A DNA stretch of 64,000 bases from Clostridiales bacterium (lineage in GTDB: Bacteria; Bacillota; Clostridia; Oscillospirales; Acutalibacteraceae), in the NCBI GenBank assembly GCA_019415945.1, contig DXYF01000032.1, forward strand, positions 36,708 to 100,707, read 5' to 3'. The notes under the pieces are model-generated. The model saw nothing but the letters and a program-made list of their open reading frames with translations, was not told where the DNA came from and did no database searches. The translations under genes were made by a program, and so were the position numbers. Positions 25,218-34,908 of the stretch are shown here, piece by piece (the stretch's first letter is position 1; every line of letters begins with the position of its first letter).

Positions 25218-26267
25218 TTATTCTTCTCTCTTCTTTCTTGCAAGGAAAGCAACTCCTGCTGCTGCAAGCATAAGAGCACCGAATACAAAGAATATTGTTG
25301 TTTCCTGACCTGACTGAACAGAACCCGAACCTGAACCTGAGCCTGAACCTGAGCTTGAACCTGAACCGCTGAGGTTAGTGCTTGTTCCGCCTGCTTCAAC
25401 CTTTTCAAGAGCGTCTTTATCAACTTTTTTTCCGTCATTTGTAGGATCAGTGCATGATTCAAGAATCTTTTCGATAGCATCAATCTTAGTCTGATCGTCA
25501 GCAGCTCTCTGCTTTACAACACCCATTACATCAATGGGGCTGATCACAAGTTCATTGAGAAGATCCTGTGTAAGGTCTGTCTTTGCGGGATCATCATAAT
25601 ACTGCATGAGATAGTTAGCAAGAAGAGTTACATCTGACTCGCCCTCCGGGAAAGCAGAACCAACGATGTTACCTGTTGAAGTGATCTTTCTCTCAGGACC
25701 GCAGTCGGGGTTGTTTTCCCAAACTGCAACATTAGCCTTCTTAGCTGAATCTTCAGGGTTCTCAATCTGCTCACCGTTGCAATACATTGTATCGCCGATG
25801 CAAGCACCGCTCATGATTGCGTTGTATGTCTGCATACCGGTATTAGCACTGAAAATTACGCAATAGATCTTGCCATCAGACTTACTGAACTCGTGACCTG
25901 TCTTTGAAAGATCATAAGTAGCAATACCTGTTTCCTTGTCGTATGTAGCAAGCTCTGCCTTTGTCTGCCACTCAGGCCAAGCTTCGCCGGATGATGTAGG
26001 AGTACCGTCTGCCTTCCAAATGTGGCAGTAAACAGTCTTTACATTACCCCATTTAGACTTTTCAACATCAAAGCTGATTGTATTTCCTGCACCAACTTCT
26101 GATGAAGCACTGTCAGCACCAACCTCTGATGAACTATCTGCAGAAACAACTGCTGAATCCTCTGCAGCTACTGTTTCAACTTCAGCTTCAGCTGCACTTG
26201 CTGTTATTGCCGCTGTACCTGTGATCATTGCAGCAGCAACAAAAAGGCTTGCAATTTTCTTGAACAT
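25218..26267 (-). CDS. Secreted, membrane-anchored surface protein with a possible carbohydrate-binding module
   Basis: 349 aa. A signal peptide (MFKKIASLFVAAAMITGTAA) is followed by a Ser/Ala/Glu-rich stretch, then a beta-sandwich-like domain of ~130 residues beginning around residue 60 with many Trp/Tyr (VKTVYCHIWKADG, AWPEWQTKAEL), which resembles starch-binding modules of ruminococcal surface proteins. A helical region follows, then a Gly-Ser repeat linker and a C-terminal membrane helix with a basic KKREE end. There is no LPXTG-type motif before the helix, so anchoring is by the helix alone or by an atypical sortase signal. The start has GGAGGAG upstream. With the nearby GH13 genes a role in alpha-glucan binding is possible but unproven. 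Confidence 0.7.
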   Translation of the reverse strand: MFKKIASLFVAAAMITGTAAITASAAEAEVETVAAEDSAVVSADSSSEVGADSASSEVGAGNTISFDVEKSKWGNVKTVYCHIWKADGTPTSSGEAWPEWQTKAELATYDKETGIATYDLSKTGHEFSKSDGKIYCVIFSANTGMQTYNAIMSGACIGDTMYCNGEQIENPEDSAKKANVAVWENNPDCGPERKITSTGNIVGSAFPEGESDVTLLANYLMQYYDDPAKTDLTQDLLNELVISPIDVMGVVKQRAADDQTKIDAIEKILESCTDPTNDGKKVDKDALEKVEAGGTSTNLSGSGSSSGSGSGSGSGSVQSGQETTIFFVFGALMLAAAGVAFLARKKREE

Positions 26268-26328
26268 TTTTAATCTCCTCCTAAATTGTTCGTGAAATCA
26301 AAGATATAATATATATCTCAGTAAGGCT

Positions 26329-26357
26329 ATTATACAATAATTGCAAAAAAACTTCAA
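26329..26357 (-). promoter_or_regulatory. Promoter of the surface protein gene
   Basis: TTGAAG (26352-26357) and TATAAT (26329-26334) on the minus strand with a 17-bp spacer, about 60 nt upstream of the start codon. Confidence 0.7.
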
Positions 26358-26468
26358 TACCTTTAAATTAATTGTAACACGGTTATTTGCACAATATTTC
26401 CCTTTGTAATTTGTACAACATAACTAAATTTAATTAGATTTTAACTAAATATATAATTATGTCATAAA

Positions 26469-29102
26469 TTATTTAAGCATTGAATATACTGTTTCTTTGA
26501 CCGTTGAAAGAGCAAACTCTACTTTTTCGGGTTCCTTTGCACCTGCCATCGCCATATCGGGTTTGCCGCCGCCGTTGCCGCCTGCTGCCTGAGCTACTGC
26601 CTTTACAATTTTACCTGCATTTGCACCTAATGAAACAGCCTCTTTTCCGCAAGCCGCTGCAAATGTTACCTTGCCTTCGCTGACTGCACCCAAAACTATA
26701 ACAACTTTCGGAGCATTTGCCTTGGCATTTTCACACATAGAACGAAGCACATCTGCATTTGCATTGTTTACTACGCCTGTCACAATTCTCACGCCGTTTT
26801 CAACCTCAGTACCTGCAAACAGCTCTGCAAGCTGTGCTGAGGCAAGCTTTGTATTCAGCTCATTTATTTCCTTTTGCTGAGCCTTAATGAGCATTTCTGC
26901 CTTTTGAACGCCCTCGACAACAGATTTGGGATTTGAAATCTTGAGAGCCGAGCAAACACCCATTATTACAGCATTTGCATTATTTATATAATTAAGTACG
27001 CCGTTTCCTGTGAGAGCTTCAATTCTCCTTACACCTGCTGCAACGGAGCCTTCCTGACGGATTTTAAACAATCCGAGATTTGAGGTATTTTTCGCATGTG
27101 TACCTCCGCAAAATTCAACGGAAAAGTCACCGGCACTTACAACTCGAACCACATCGCCGTATTTTTCACCAAACAGAGCCATTGCACCAAGCTTTTTAGC
27201 TTCTTCAATCGGCATTTCACGGGTATTTACATCAATAGCTTCGAAAATCTTTTGGTTTACAAGATTTTCTGCTTCAATCAACTCTTTTGCACTCATAGCC
27301 TCAAAGTGGGTAAAGTCAAAACGCAGATATGAATCTGTTACAAGCTGACCTGCCTGCTGAACATGGTTGCCCAAGACCTCACGCAGTGCCGACTGAAGCA
27401 AGTGAGCCGCAGTGTGATTTCTTGTAATATCCGAGCGACGCTTTGCATCAACACACGCCTTAACCTCTGTACCGACCGAAAGACTGCCGCTTTTTACCGT
27501 ACAGGCATGCAAAAAGATGTTGCCCGACACATCCTTTGTTGTGTCATCGACCTCAAGCGATACACCGGTGTTTTCCATTACACCTGTATCGCCCACCTGT
27601 CCGCCGCTTTCAGCATAGAAAGGAGTTCTGTCAAGCACAACAACTGCACTTTCTCCCTCGCTTACACTATCCACACGCTCGCCGTCCTTTACTATGGCAA
27701 GCACCTTTGAATTGCAGGAAAGATCGGAATATCCGACAAATTCGGTTTTTGCAATATCGGAAAGATCCGTTGTATCGGAAATCCAGGCATCTGCCCCCGC
27801 ATTCTTGCGAGCGTCACGAGAACGCTTTTTCTGCTCCTTTAAAAGCTCATAGAAGCGTTCAACATCGACTTCGATTCCTTTTTCGGAAAGAATTTCTCTT
27901 GTAAGGTCAATCGGGAAACCGTAGGTATCATTGAGTTTAAAGGCGTCCTCACCGCTCAGCGTTTCAATATCCGAATCCTCCATTATTTCCTGGAGCATCT
28001 TAAAGCCCTGGTCTATTGTTTTAGCAAAGCTTTCCTCTTCAACCTTAATAACCTTTGTGATAAAGTCTTCTTTCTCTTTAAGTTCCGGATATGCGGTAAT
28101 ATTTTCTTTTATAACCGTATCGCAAACCTTATACAGGAACGGCTCCTTATAACCGAGAAGTCTTCCGTGGCGGGCAGCACGCCTCAAAAGACGGCGAAGC
28201 ACATAACCCTTTCCCTCGTTTGACGGCATTACGCCGTCGCCGATCATAAATGTTGTGCTGCGGATATGGTCGGTAATTACACGAAGAGAAATATCGCTTT
28301 TTTCGTCCTTTCCGTATTCAACACCTGTAATTTTCGAGATATGATTCATTATGTTTTGGATTGTGTCAACAAGGAAAAGGTTGTCCACGCCCTGCATTAC
28401 ACAGGCAAGACGCTCAAGTCCCATGCCCGTGTCAATGTTCGGATGGTCAAGCGGTGTGTAATTGCCCTTTCCGTCGCTTTCAAACTGTGTGAAAACGAGA
28501 TTCCAAACCTCGACAAATCTATCGCACTCACAGCCGACATGACAATTCGGGTCGCCGCAGCCCTTATCCTCGCCTCTGTCAAAATAAATCTCGGAGCAAG
28601 GACCGCAGGGGCCTGAACCGTGTTCCCAGAAGTTGTCCTCTTTGCCCAAGCGAACCATATGAGAGGGGTCAACTCCGACTTCCTCGGTCCAAATCTTGTA
28701 TGCCTCATCATCGTCCTGATAAATTGATACATAGAGCTTGTCAACAGGCATTTCAAGCACCTTTGTAAAAAACTCCCAAGCCCATGCGGTTGCTTCCCTC
28801 TTAAAATAATCGCCGAACGAGAAGTTTCCGAGCATTTCAAAAAATGTGCCGTGACGAGCCGTTATTCCCACACGCTCAATATCGGGCGTGCGTATGCACT
28901 TTTGGCAGGTGGTTACACGCTTGCGGGGCGGTGTTACCTCTCCTGTAAAATACTTTTTCATAGGTGCCATTCCGCTGTTAATAAGCAAAAGGCTGTTGTC
29001 GTCCTTTGGAACAAGAGAAAAACTCGGCAATCTCAAACAACCCTTTGTTTCAAAAAACGAGAGAAATTTTTCTCTTAATTCGTTAAGTCCTGTCCACTGC
29101 AT
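26469..29102 (-). CDS. alaS: Alanyl-tRNA synthetase
   Basis: An 877-aa class II synthetase that charges tRNA-Ala. N-terminal catalytic core starts WTGLNELREKFLSFFETKG and includes SLLLINSGMAPMKKYF and RVTTCQKCIRTPDIE. The editing domain holds HTAAHLLQSAL and CGGTHAKNT, with the four Zn-binding residues (HxxxH replaced by HTAAH, and CxxxH). The C-Ala domain ends with GGNGGGKPDMAMAG. Start ATG 29102 has AAAGGAG upstream; a longer frame into the leader is not used. Expression is controlled by the T-box leader upstream. Confidence 0.97.
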   Translation of the reverse strand: MQWTGLNELREKFLSFFETKGCLRLPSFSLVPKDDNSLLLINSGMAPMKKYFTGEVTPPRKRVTTCQKCIRTPDIERVGITARHGTFFEMLGNFSFGDYFKREATAWAWEFFTKVLEMPVDKLYVSIYQDDDEAYKIWTEEVGVDPSHMVRLGKEDNFWEHGSGPCGPCSEIYFDRGEDKGCGDPNCHVGCECDRFVEVWNLVFTQFESDGKGNYTPLDHPNIDTGMGLERLACVMQGVDNLFLVDTIQNIMNHISKITGVEYGKDEKSDISLRVITDHIRSTTFMIGDGVMPSNEGKGYVLRRLLRRAARHGRLLGYKEPFLYKVCDTVIKENITAYPELKEKEDFITKVIKVEEESFAKTIDQGFKMLQEIMEDSDIETLSGEDAFKLNDTYGFPIDLTREILSEKGIEVDVERFYELLKEQKKRSRDARKNAGADAWISDTTDLSDIAKTEFVGYSDLSCNSKVLAIVKDGERVDSVSEGESAVVVLDRTPFYAESGGQVGDTGVMENTGVSLEVDDTTKDVSGNIFLHACTVKSGSLSVGTEVKACVDAKRRSDITRNHTAAHLLQSALREVLGNHVQQAGQLVTDSYLRFDFTHFEAMSAKELIEAENLVNQKIFEAIDVNTREMPIEEAKKLGAMALFGEKYGDVVRVVSAGDFSVEFCGGTHAKNTSNLGLFKIRQEGSVAAGVRRIEALTGNGVLNYINNANAVIMGVCSALKISNPKSVVEGVQKAEMLIKAQQKEINELNTKLASAQLAELFAGTEVENGVRIVTGVVNNANADVLRSMCENAKANAPKVVIVLGAVSEGKVTFAAACGKEAVSLGANAGKIVKAVAQAAGGNGGGKPDMAMAGAKEPEKVEFALSTVKETVYSMLK

Positions 29103-29181
29103 AATACGCTCTCCTTTATTCTCAGTAAGAAATAAAATTTGTATTTTATAAAGGTTAGAATATAACCTCTTTAAACAAAAA

Positions 29182-29423
29182 ATAAAAGTCCCATATATAA
29201 AATATGGGACAGGAAATTCCTGCGGTACCACCCAAATTGACGCAAAACGCCCGCTTTGAGTAATCATAGGATTACAAGTCTTTAACGCAGACATACGCCG
29301 TGCTTTATCACACGAAGCTCAGGGGCAGCCCGTCGAATTTTCGCCTGAAGTTTTGCAGCGGACAACTTCTCTCTGAAAGGCTGTTAAACGACTCCTCCCG
29401 TCAACGCCGAATAAATATTTATC
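29182..29423 (-). promoter_or_regulatory. T-box riboswitch leader of alaS
   Basis: On the minus strand the hallmark T-box sequence GGGTGGTACCGCAGG is followed by the terminator hairpin GTCCCATAT/ATATGGGAC plus T-run. The ~150 nt before it form the Stem I and Stem III region, including GGGAGGAGTCG and AGAGAGAAGTTGTCCGCTGC. Uncharged tRNA-Ala should pair with the specifier and the T-box and permit read-through. I could not fix the specifier triplet with certainty; a GCU in the last-named stretch is a candidate. Confidence 0.93.
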
Positions 29424-29429
29424 TATTAG

Positions 29430-29458
29430 ATTATATGACCGATTTAACTGATTGTCAA
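29430..29458 (-). promoter_or_regulatory. Promoter of the T-box-alaS unit
   Basis: TTGACA (29453-29458) and TATAAT (29430-29435) on the minus strand, spacer 17 bp. It starts 5 nt past the U32 gene's stop. Confidence 0.85.
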
Positions 29459-29462
29459 TAGA

Positions 29463-30686
29463 TTAATCACGCTTTTTTCTGATTACCGAGCCTTTTGGAA
29501 CAGGCTTGTCCGCAGTCATAACAAGTTTTTCGGTAGGATGAGGTGCACTGTCCACAAATTCACCCTGCTCATTTTTAAGTGATATACAGGTAATGTCAAA
29601 AGGCACACCGCTCGGCGGCAAAACATCAAGCGTATCGCCGACCCAAAACTTGTTGCGTTGAGATATAAGCGAGGTTTTTTCATCAATGGACTTTTCACAC
29701 ACCGCAACAGCGTCGTAATGACGGATATATCCGCCGTTGCCTGTAACCTGTCCGGGTTCGTGATTAAAATAAAAGCCTGTATTATACTCTCGGTGGCTGA
29801 TTTTTTCAACCTCCTCCTTAATCCAAGGAGAAACGGTATAACTGTCGCTTAAGTTTTCATAATACTCATCAACAGCGTGTCGGTAAGCATTTGTTATTAC
29901 CGATGTATAGTATGCAGATTTTGCCCTGCCCTCGATCTTAAAACTTGAAACGCCCGCCTTTACAAGCTCGGGTATATGCTCAATCATACACAAATCTCTT
30001 GAATTATAAAGGTATGTGCCGTCCGAGGTTTCCTCTACGGGAAAATACTGACCCTCACGGTTTTCTTCAAACAGATGATACTTCCAACGGCACGGCTGAG
30101 CACAGTCGCCGTGGTTAGCATCTCTGCCCGTCATGTAACTTGAAATCAAACATCTTCCCGAAAAAGATACGCACATTGCCCCGTGGACAAAGCATTCGAT
30201 TTCAAGCTCCTTGGGAATCTTTGCACGCATTTCGGCAATTTCATCAAGAGGAATTTCTCTTGCAAGGACTACTCTTGAAGCTCCCATATTGTAAAGTACA
30301 TTTGCAGTCGCATAATTTGTAACGCCCGCTTGAGTTGAAATATGGCGGGCAACTTTCGGTGCATAACGCTTTGCCGCCTCAAATACACCGAGGTCAGCTA
30401 TTATAAAGGCGTCAACGCCGCACTCCTGTGCATAGCTTAGAAAATCGGGAAGAAAATCAAGCTCTCGGTTTCTGGGCATCACATTGCAGGTAAGGTATAT
30501 TTTTCTGCCCTTTGAATGTGCTTTTTCACAGGCAGTCTTTAACTGTTCATTATCAAAATTCTGCGGAGCCGACCTCATTCCGAACATTTTCCCCGCAAGA
30601 AATACTGCGTCGGCACCGAATTTAAGTGCAGAATCAAGACATTCCATATCACCCGCAGGCGACAAAATCTCAGGTTTTTTTATCAT
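29463..30686 (-). CDS. Peptidase U32-family protein (TrhP/RlhA-like RNA hydroxylation factor)
   Basis: A 407-aa protein. N-terminal barrel begins PEILSPAGDMECLDSALKFGADAV. The U32 signature EIECFVHGAMCVSFSGRC is followed by CAQPCRWKY, supplying Cys residues that bind an iron-sulfur cluster. The family was named a collagenase, but members are now known as tRNA or rRNA hydroxylation enzymes (TrhP, RlhA). Length fits the single-copy tRNA type. It overlaps the end of mltG upstream by 4 nt, forming an operon. Confidence 0.9.
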   Translation of the reverse strand: MIKKPEILSPAGDMECLDSALKFGADAVFLAGKMFGMRSAPQNFDNEQLKTACEKAHSKGRKIYLTCNVMPRNRELDFLPDFLSYAQECGVDAFIIADLGVFEAAKRYAPKVARHISTQAGVTNYATANVLYNMGASRVVLAREIPLDEIAEMRAKIPKELEIECFVHGAMCVSFSGRCLISSYMTGRDANHGDCAQPCRWKYHLFEENREGQYFPVEETSDGTYLYNSRDLCMIEHIPELVKAGVSSFKIEGRAKSAYYTSVITNAYRHAVDEYYENLSDSYTVSPWIKEEVEKISHREYNTGFYFNHEPGQVTGNGGYIRHYDAVAVCEKSIDEKTSLISQRNKFWVGDTLDVLPPSGVPFDITCISLKNEQGEFVDSAPHPTEKLVMTADKPVPKGSVIRKKRD

Positions 30687-32014
30687 TGTATATACTCCAA
30701 ATTTAATTGATGTTCATAAAGCGTTGATGCATAGTAAGCGTTTCCGTCTGCATCGTGGCAGAAATAATAGTATCCTGTGTCATTTGGGTTGAGTGCCGCA
30801 ATAATTGCGTCCATACCCGGATTGCAAATCGGACCCGCAGGCAGGCCTGTCTTTGAATATGTATCATATTTGCTGGTATAATCGCTGCCCTCGCTTTTGG
30901 GAACATCGGCAGCACTTCTGTACGGGTAGAACTTAGTGGAATCAAGGCCCAGATTTGAAACACCCATATCCACATCGGCAGTAAGTCTGTTGTGAATGAT
31001 TGATGAAACATTGTACATATCCTCGGTGTTTGCTGCCTCTGCCTGTATTATTGACGCTATTCTCATAATTTCATCAAGAGAATAATCGCTGTTTTCAAGC
31101 ATCTTATTAACGGTTGTGAGATCGTCATATCCGCTGACATCCTGCTTTTGACTCAGTCTCATCTCAAAGTTGTTGAGGAATTTATATATTACGCTTTCAG
31201 CGTCCTCGTTTTTATAAAATTCATATGTATCAGGGTATAGATAACCCTCAAGCTTATAATATCTGTCATCTGCGTTATCAATATCCTTTAAAAAGCTGAA
31301 ATCATCATCAAAGTTGTCAGACGCACAAAGCTCAAGGAAAGCATCAACATCGCTTAACGCACCGTTTTCTTTGAGCGTGTTTGCTATTTCAAGAACATTT
31401 TGACCCTCCGATATCATTACACTTACAGTATCGGTTCTGTTATTTGAGCTTAAAAGGTAATTAATTATGGCTTCATAGTCCATATTCTTGCTTATTTCAT
31501 ATGTACCCTGGGTAAATGAGTCGGCAGATTTTGTAATGCTTGCGTACATCTTAAAATACGAAGGCTCGTTGATTATTCCGTTTGATTCAAGCGTTTCGGC
31601 AACATCGTCAACAGTAGGATTTTCGGGTATTTCAATGGTAACCTTAGATGTGTCTGTTCTGTTGATTGCAAGCAAATCGTTCATACCTGTTATTAAATAC
31701 ACCGATAACATAGCACCGACAATAATCACGGATACAATCCAAAAGCATCTGAAATAACGCCTGTTGTGCTTATTTTTTTGTTTAAGCTCTTTTTTCTTTT
31801 CTTTTTTCAATTTTTTGAGTGCAGTCTTTGACTTGCGGGCAATTTCATTCCTTGCCTCCTGACCGCTGTACGAATTAAGCTCGTCAGCTTCACTTACGCT
31901 CCTGTCATCGCCGTAATCTTCATCCTTGATGTTAAGCTGAAAACTTTCAGCTTTTCTGCGTCTTTGCTCCTCAAGGCTTTGCGGTGTAAAATTATTGTTG
32001 TTATCAAGGCTCAT
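30683..32014 (-). CDS. mltG: Endolytic peptidoglycan transglycosylase MltG
   Basis: 443 aa. A long charged cytoplasmic N-terminus (~95 residues, Lys-rich) leads to one membrane helix (FWIVSVIIVGAMLSVYLITG), then a LysM-like subdomain and the YceG catalytic domain with LEGYLYPDTYEF (catalytic Glu) and IASIIQAEAAN. It cuts nascent glycan strands and sets their length. Start ATG 32014 has AAGGA 10 nt upstream, inside the end of the folate gene. In a five-gene overlapping run with folate cycloligase and the DJ-1 protein. Confidence 0.93.
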   Translation of the reverse strand: MSLDNNNNFTPQSLEEQRRRKAESFQLNIKDEDYGDDRSVSEADELNSYSGQEARNEIARKSKTALKKLKKEKKKELKQKNKHNRRYFRCFWIVSVIIVGAMLSVYLITGMNDLLAINRTDTSKVTIEIPENPTVDDVAETLESNGIINEPSYFKMYASITKSADSFTQGTYEISKNMDYEAIINYLLSSNNRTDTVSVMISEGQNVLEIANTLKENGALSDVDAFLELCASDNFDDDFSFLKDIDNADDRYYKLEGYLYPDTYEFYKNEDAESVIYKFLNNFEMRLSQKQDVSGYDDLTTVNKMLENSDYSLDEIMRIASIIQAEAANTEDMYNVSSIIHNRLTADVDMGVSNLGLDSTKFYPYRSAADVPKSEGSDYTSKYDTYSKTGLPAGPICNPGMDAIIAALNPNDTGYYYFCHDADGNAYYASTLYEHQLNLEYIQ

Positions 32015-32621
32015 ATGTATCATTCCTTTTAAACGCAATATTTGTGTAATTAATATTATTTTCTGTGATGAGTATATCTACATTTTTATCATAGACATCA
32101 ACGGGAATCCGAGACAGTACAAGCGACGAATAACAAAGTCCCACGCTTGTTCCGAAAAAATGCTCAAGGAATCTGTCATAATATCCCTTGCCGTATCCGA
32201 GTCTGTATCCCTGATTGTCAAAGCAAAGTCCCGGCACAAGACACAGACCGTCTGAAAAATCACTCACCTTGTTGCAGAGTGTTTCGTCGGGTTCCATAAT
32301 TGAATAAGCACCCTTTTTGAGACAGTCGATTGAAGTTATATGATAAAAATCCATATTGCCGCATTCATCGGTGCATTTGGGAACTGCTACGAATTTTCCG
32401 TCATTGAGTGCCGAGTTGATAATAAAAGAGGTATCGACCTCAAACTCCGTTGAAACATACGCAAAAAGCGTTTTGCAGTCCTTATACTCCTTAAGCGATA
32501 AAAAGCTTTTGGCAAGTATTTTATCAAGCTCTTTCTTTCCGTTTTCAAACCGCTCTCTTCGGGCTTGTCTGCACACACGCCTAAGATCGTGTTTGAGTTG
32601 CTTTACATTGCTTACAGACAT
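32004..32621 (-). CDS. 5-formyltetrahydrofolate cyclo-ligase
   Basis: A 205-aa enzyme that converts 5-formyl-THF to 5,10-methenyl-THF with ATP. The family motif LVPGLCFDNQGYRLGYGKGYYDRFL is present near residue 130 (Gly-rich loop and Lys), and the N-terminal basic helix RRVCRQARRERF fits. Normal length. It overlaps both neighbours by ~10 nt, so translation is coupled within the operon. Confidence 0.93.
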   Translation of the reverse strand: MSVSNVKQLKHDLRRVCRQARRERFENGKKELDKILAKSFLSLKEYKDCKTLFAYVSTEFEVDTSFIINSALNDGKFVAVPKCTDECGNMDFYHITSIDCLKKGAYSIMEPDETLCNKVSDFSDGLCLVPGLCFDNQGYRLGYGKGYYDRFLEHFFGTSVGLCYSSLVLSRIPVDVYDKNVDILITENNINYTNIAFKRNDTYEP

Positions 32622-33151
32622 TGCATTGATTCTATTACTTTGTCAGCCTCAGCCTTTGACAAAGCAGAACTTACGATTGCGTGACCGAATTCGACAGAAC
32701 ATCCGGCACCCTTTGCCGTGATGATATTGCCGTCGGTATGTGTGTGTGCCGCCGTATATTCAGCACCCTCAAGCTCTGTGTCAAAGCCCGGAAAACAGGT
32801 TGCCTTTTTGCCGTTTAATATTCCGAGATGACCCAGAATTGACGGAGCGGCACAAATTGCCGCAACAATTTTTTTGTTTTCATAACAGTATTTTACCGTG
32901 TCAATTACAACATCGGACTTTTCAAGATTGGTCGTTCCGGGCAATCCGCCGGGGAGTATAACGCCCTCAATATTATCAAGCTTGACTTTGTCAGCCGTAA
33001 TATCAGCAATTACCGATACATTATTTGAGCTTGTGACAACTTCTTTGTCAATCGACACGGTTAGCACATCGAGCTTTGCACGACGCATTACATCAAGTGT
33101 AGTAAGGGCTTCTGTTATCTCAAAGCCGTCTGCAAGAAAAATATAAAACAT
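32612..33151 (-). CDS. DJ-1/PfpI-family protein
   Basis: A 179-aa flavodoxin-like fold protein. The conserved reactive Cys is in AAICAAPSILG (~101) and the acidic partner in FLADGFEITEAL (~16). GVILPGGLPGT is typical. Functions in the family include deglycase/glyoxalase-like and chaperone activity; substrate unknown here. It overlaps the folate gene by 10 nt. Confidence 0.9.
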   Translation of the reverse strand: MFYIFLADGFEITEALTTLDVMRRAKLDVLTVSIDKEVVTSSNNVSVIADITADKVKLDNIEGVILPGGLPGTTNLEKSDVVIDTVKYCYENKKIVAAICAAPSILGHLGILNGKKATCFPGFDTELEGAEYTAAHTHTDGNIITAKGAGCSVEFGHAIVSSALSKAEADKVIESMQCL

Positions 33152-33164
33152 AGTAAAAATCCTT

Positions 33165-34025
33165 TCAGTTAAGAGTTATACCGATAAAAACATCTTCGGG
33201 TGTTTTGTTCTTATCACAAAGAGATTTTATCATCCCGTATTTTTCAATATTTTTGATACCTGAATTTTTTTGTGTTGACAAATCTGTATTTTTACATTCT
33301 GCCTTTTGGGTAAACACAAAAGTTTTCGCATTTGAATTTTCAAGAATCATTTTGGCAAGTGTTGAAAAACTGCTGTACAGCGAATAAAACACATCGGCAC
33401 AATAGCTCTGTTCACTGATTAAAGCACAGCAATTTTCGGATTTTATCGCCTTGCAGTCATACAAAGAATAATATTCAAATGCAAATGAAACAAATTCATT
33501 ATTCTGCATAAGAAAATTGTTCTCAAATAACGACCGCTGTAACTCCTCAAAACTAAATGCTCTTAAATTATCTTGACTTGAAATTTTGTTTTCGACAATT
33601 TTTTCAAGCTCCTGTCTTGAAAAAACCGTTTTACAAGCAGTACAGTTCGGCAGGTAGCCAAAGCGTTCGTAGTAACCGTAAAGCCCGTCATCGGCAGGAA
33701 AAAGAAGCGAATAGCAATCGCCTTTGCCGCAAGCGTCCTCCAAAGCATATTCTATAAGACTGCTCATTATTCCACGCTTTCTGTACTCTTTTGAGGTTGC
33801 GGCAGAACAAAGATAATGAGCCTTTTCCCCGTTAAGCGTTGAATGAACAAGAAACACCATTGAAACAGGTTTTCGGTCAACACTTGCGGTATAAAAAGAA
33901 ACAAATGTTTTGCAGCGTTCAAAAAAGAGATCTACTGATTGTTCTTTTTCATCAAATGTATCCATCCACAGCCTTTTAAGCTGAGGGATATACTCGTAAT
34001 TATTTTTTTCAAATTTAAGATTCAT
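33165..34025 (-). CDS. GNAT-family acetyltransferase
   Basis: 286 aa. The N-terminal GNAT core shows SAATSKEYRKRGIMSSLIEYAL, the Arg/Gly acetyl-CoA pyrophosphate loop, and GLYGYYERFGYLPN typical of the fourth motif. A second ~130-residue half is less conserved and has no recognisable motif, so it could be a degenerate tandem domain. Substrate unknown. It overlaps the downstream-encoded neighbour at 34015 by 11 nt. Confidence 0.85.
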   Translation of the reverse strand: MNLKFEKNNYEYIPQLKRLWMDTFDEKEQSVDLFFERCKTFVSFYTASVDRKPVSMVFLVHSTLNGEKAHYLCSAATSKEYRKRGIMSSLIEYALEDACGKGDCYSLLFPADDGLYGYYERFGYLPNCTACKTVFSRQELEKIVENKISSQDNLRAFSFEELQRSLFENNFLMQNNEFVSFAFEYYSLYDCKAIKSENCCALISEQSYCADVFYSLYSSFSTLAKMILENSNAKTFVFTQKAECKNTDLSTQKNSGIKNIEKYGMIKSLCDKNKTPEDVFIGITLN

Positions 34026-34908
34026 CTTTTAACTGAGCGTTATATCTGTCGAGGATAATCACCGGATTGTAAGACAGCTTTGCTTTTCTCAGTCCTTCAA
34101 GTCCCATATCCTCTTCCCTGTTTATATACTTATACTTAGTAAGAGTTTTTGCAAACTCGTTGTTTATCACGGCGTAAACTCCGTCGTACTCACGCAGAGC
34201 CTTTTCAAAATTTACATCATATACATTCTGTGAAATTTCACTTCCGAGAGCCATTGCAACGGGCTTGTCCTCCACATAAAGAACAGCCCCGCTCATATTA
34301 AAGCTTTCCATATTTTCAAAAGCTTCATTAATAGCCCTGACCTCATAATTATCAGCTTCATAGATTCCGTTTTCATTGCACCAGCCGTGCACCACCGTAA
34401 GTGCGTCTTTGATATTTGAGCCGTGAATGACTTCAAAACGGGTATTGCTGTAGGTTCTGTAGAATTTTGAAATATGATTTCGCTTTGCATGAAATTTTTT
34501 GCCTGCAAGCGTCGCAAGGTCTTCGCTGAGATAGATATAATCCTGATTTTCGGGTGAACGGACAAATGAGAATTTTGACGGATACATTGTTTCCAGCACC
34601 GCTCTCTGTCCGTTTGTCAGCATAAGGAGCAGGGGCTTTCGACCCCTTTCATATGAGTCTGCAAAAATTTCTTCCAACGCTCCCTTTACATTCTTCCCCG
34701 ACGGCATACAATATCCCCAGATACTGCCGTCGTCATTAAAATATGCCTTTATAAGCGTATCGTCATAAACCGCAAATTTAATATTAAATTCATCACGCCA
34801 CAAATATGCGTTGACTAAATTAAGGTCACAGCCGAGAGCATTGGAATAATTGTAATATTTTTTAAATGTATTAATCTGCGATTTGCTTATCTTTGAAAAA
34901 TTCAGCAT
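34015..34908 (-). CDS. DUF2156-type acyltransferase-fold protein
   Basis: A 297-aa protein with GNAT-like fold as in the C-terminal domain of lysyl-phosphatidylglycerol synthases. Seen: KKFHAKRNHISKFYRTYSN, the conserved KRN/HI segment of DUF2156, and a C-terminal NREEDMGLEGLRKAKLSYNP, which matches the family end. No membrane helices. Exact substrate unknown. It overlaps both neighbours, tmk and the GNAT gene. Confidence 0.85.
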   Translation of the reverse strand: MLNFSKISKSQINTFKKYYNYSNALGCDLNLVNAYLWRDEFNIKFAVYDDTLIKAYFNDDGSIWGYCMPSGKNVKGALEEIFADSYERGRKPLLLMLTNGQRAVLETMYPSKFSFVRSPENQDYIYLSEDLATLAGKKFHAKRNHISKFYRTYSNTRFEVIHGSNIKDALTVVHGWCNENGIYEADNYEVRAINEAFENMESFNMSGAVLYVEDKPVAMALGSEISQNVYDVNFEKALREYDGVYAVINNEFAKTLTKYKYINREEDMGLEGLRKAKLSYNPVIILDRYNAQLKDES

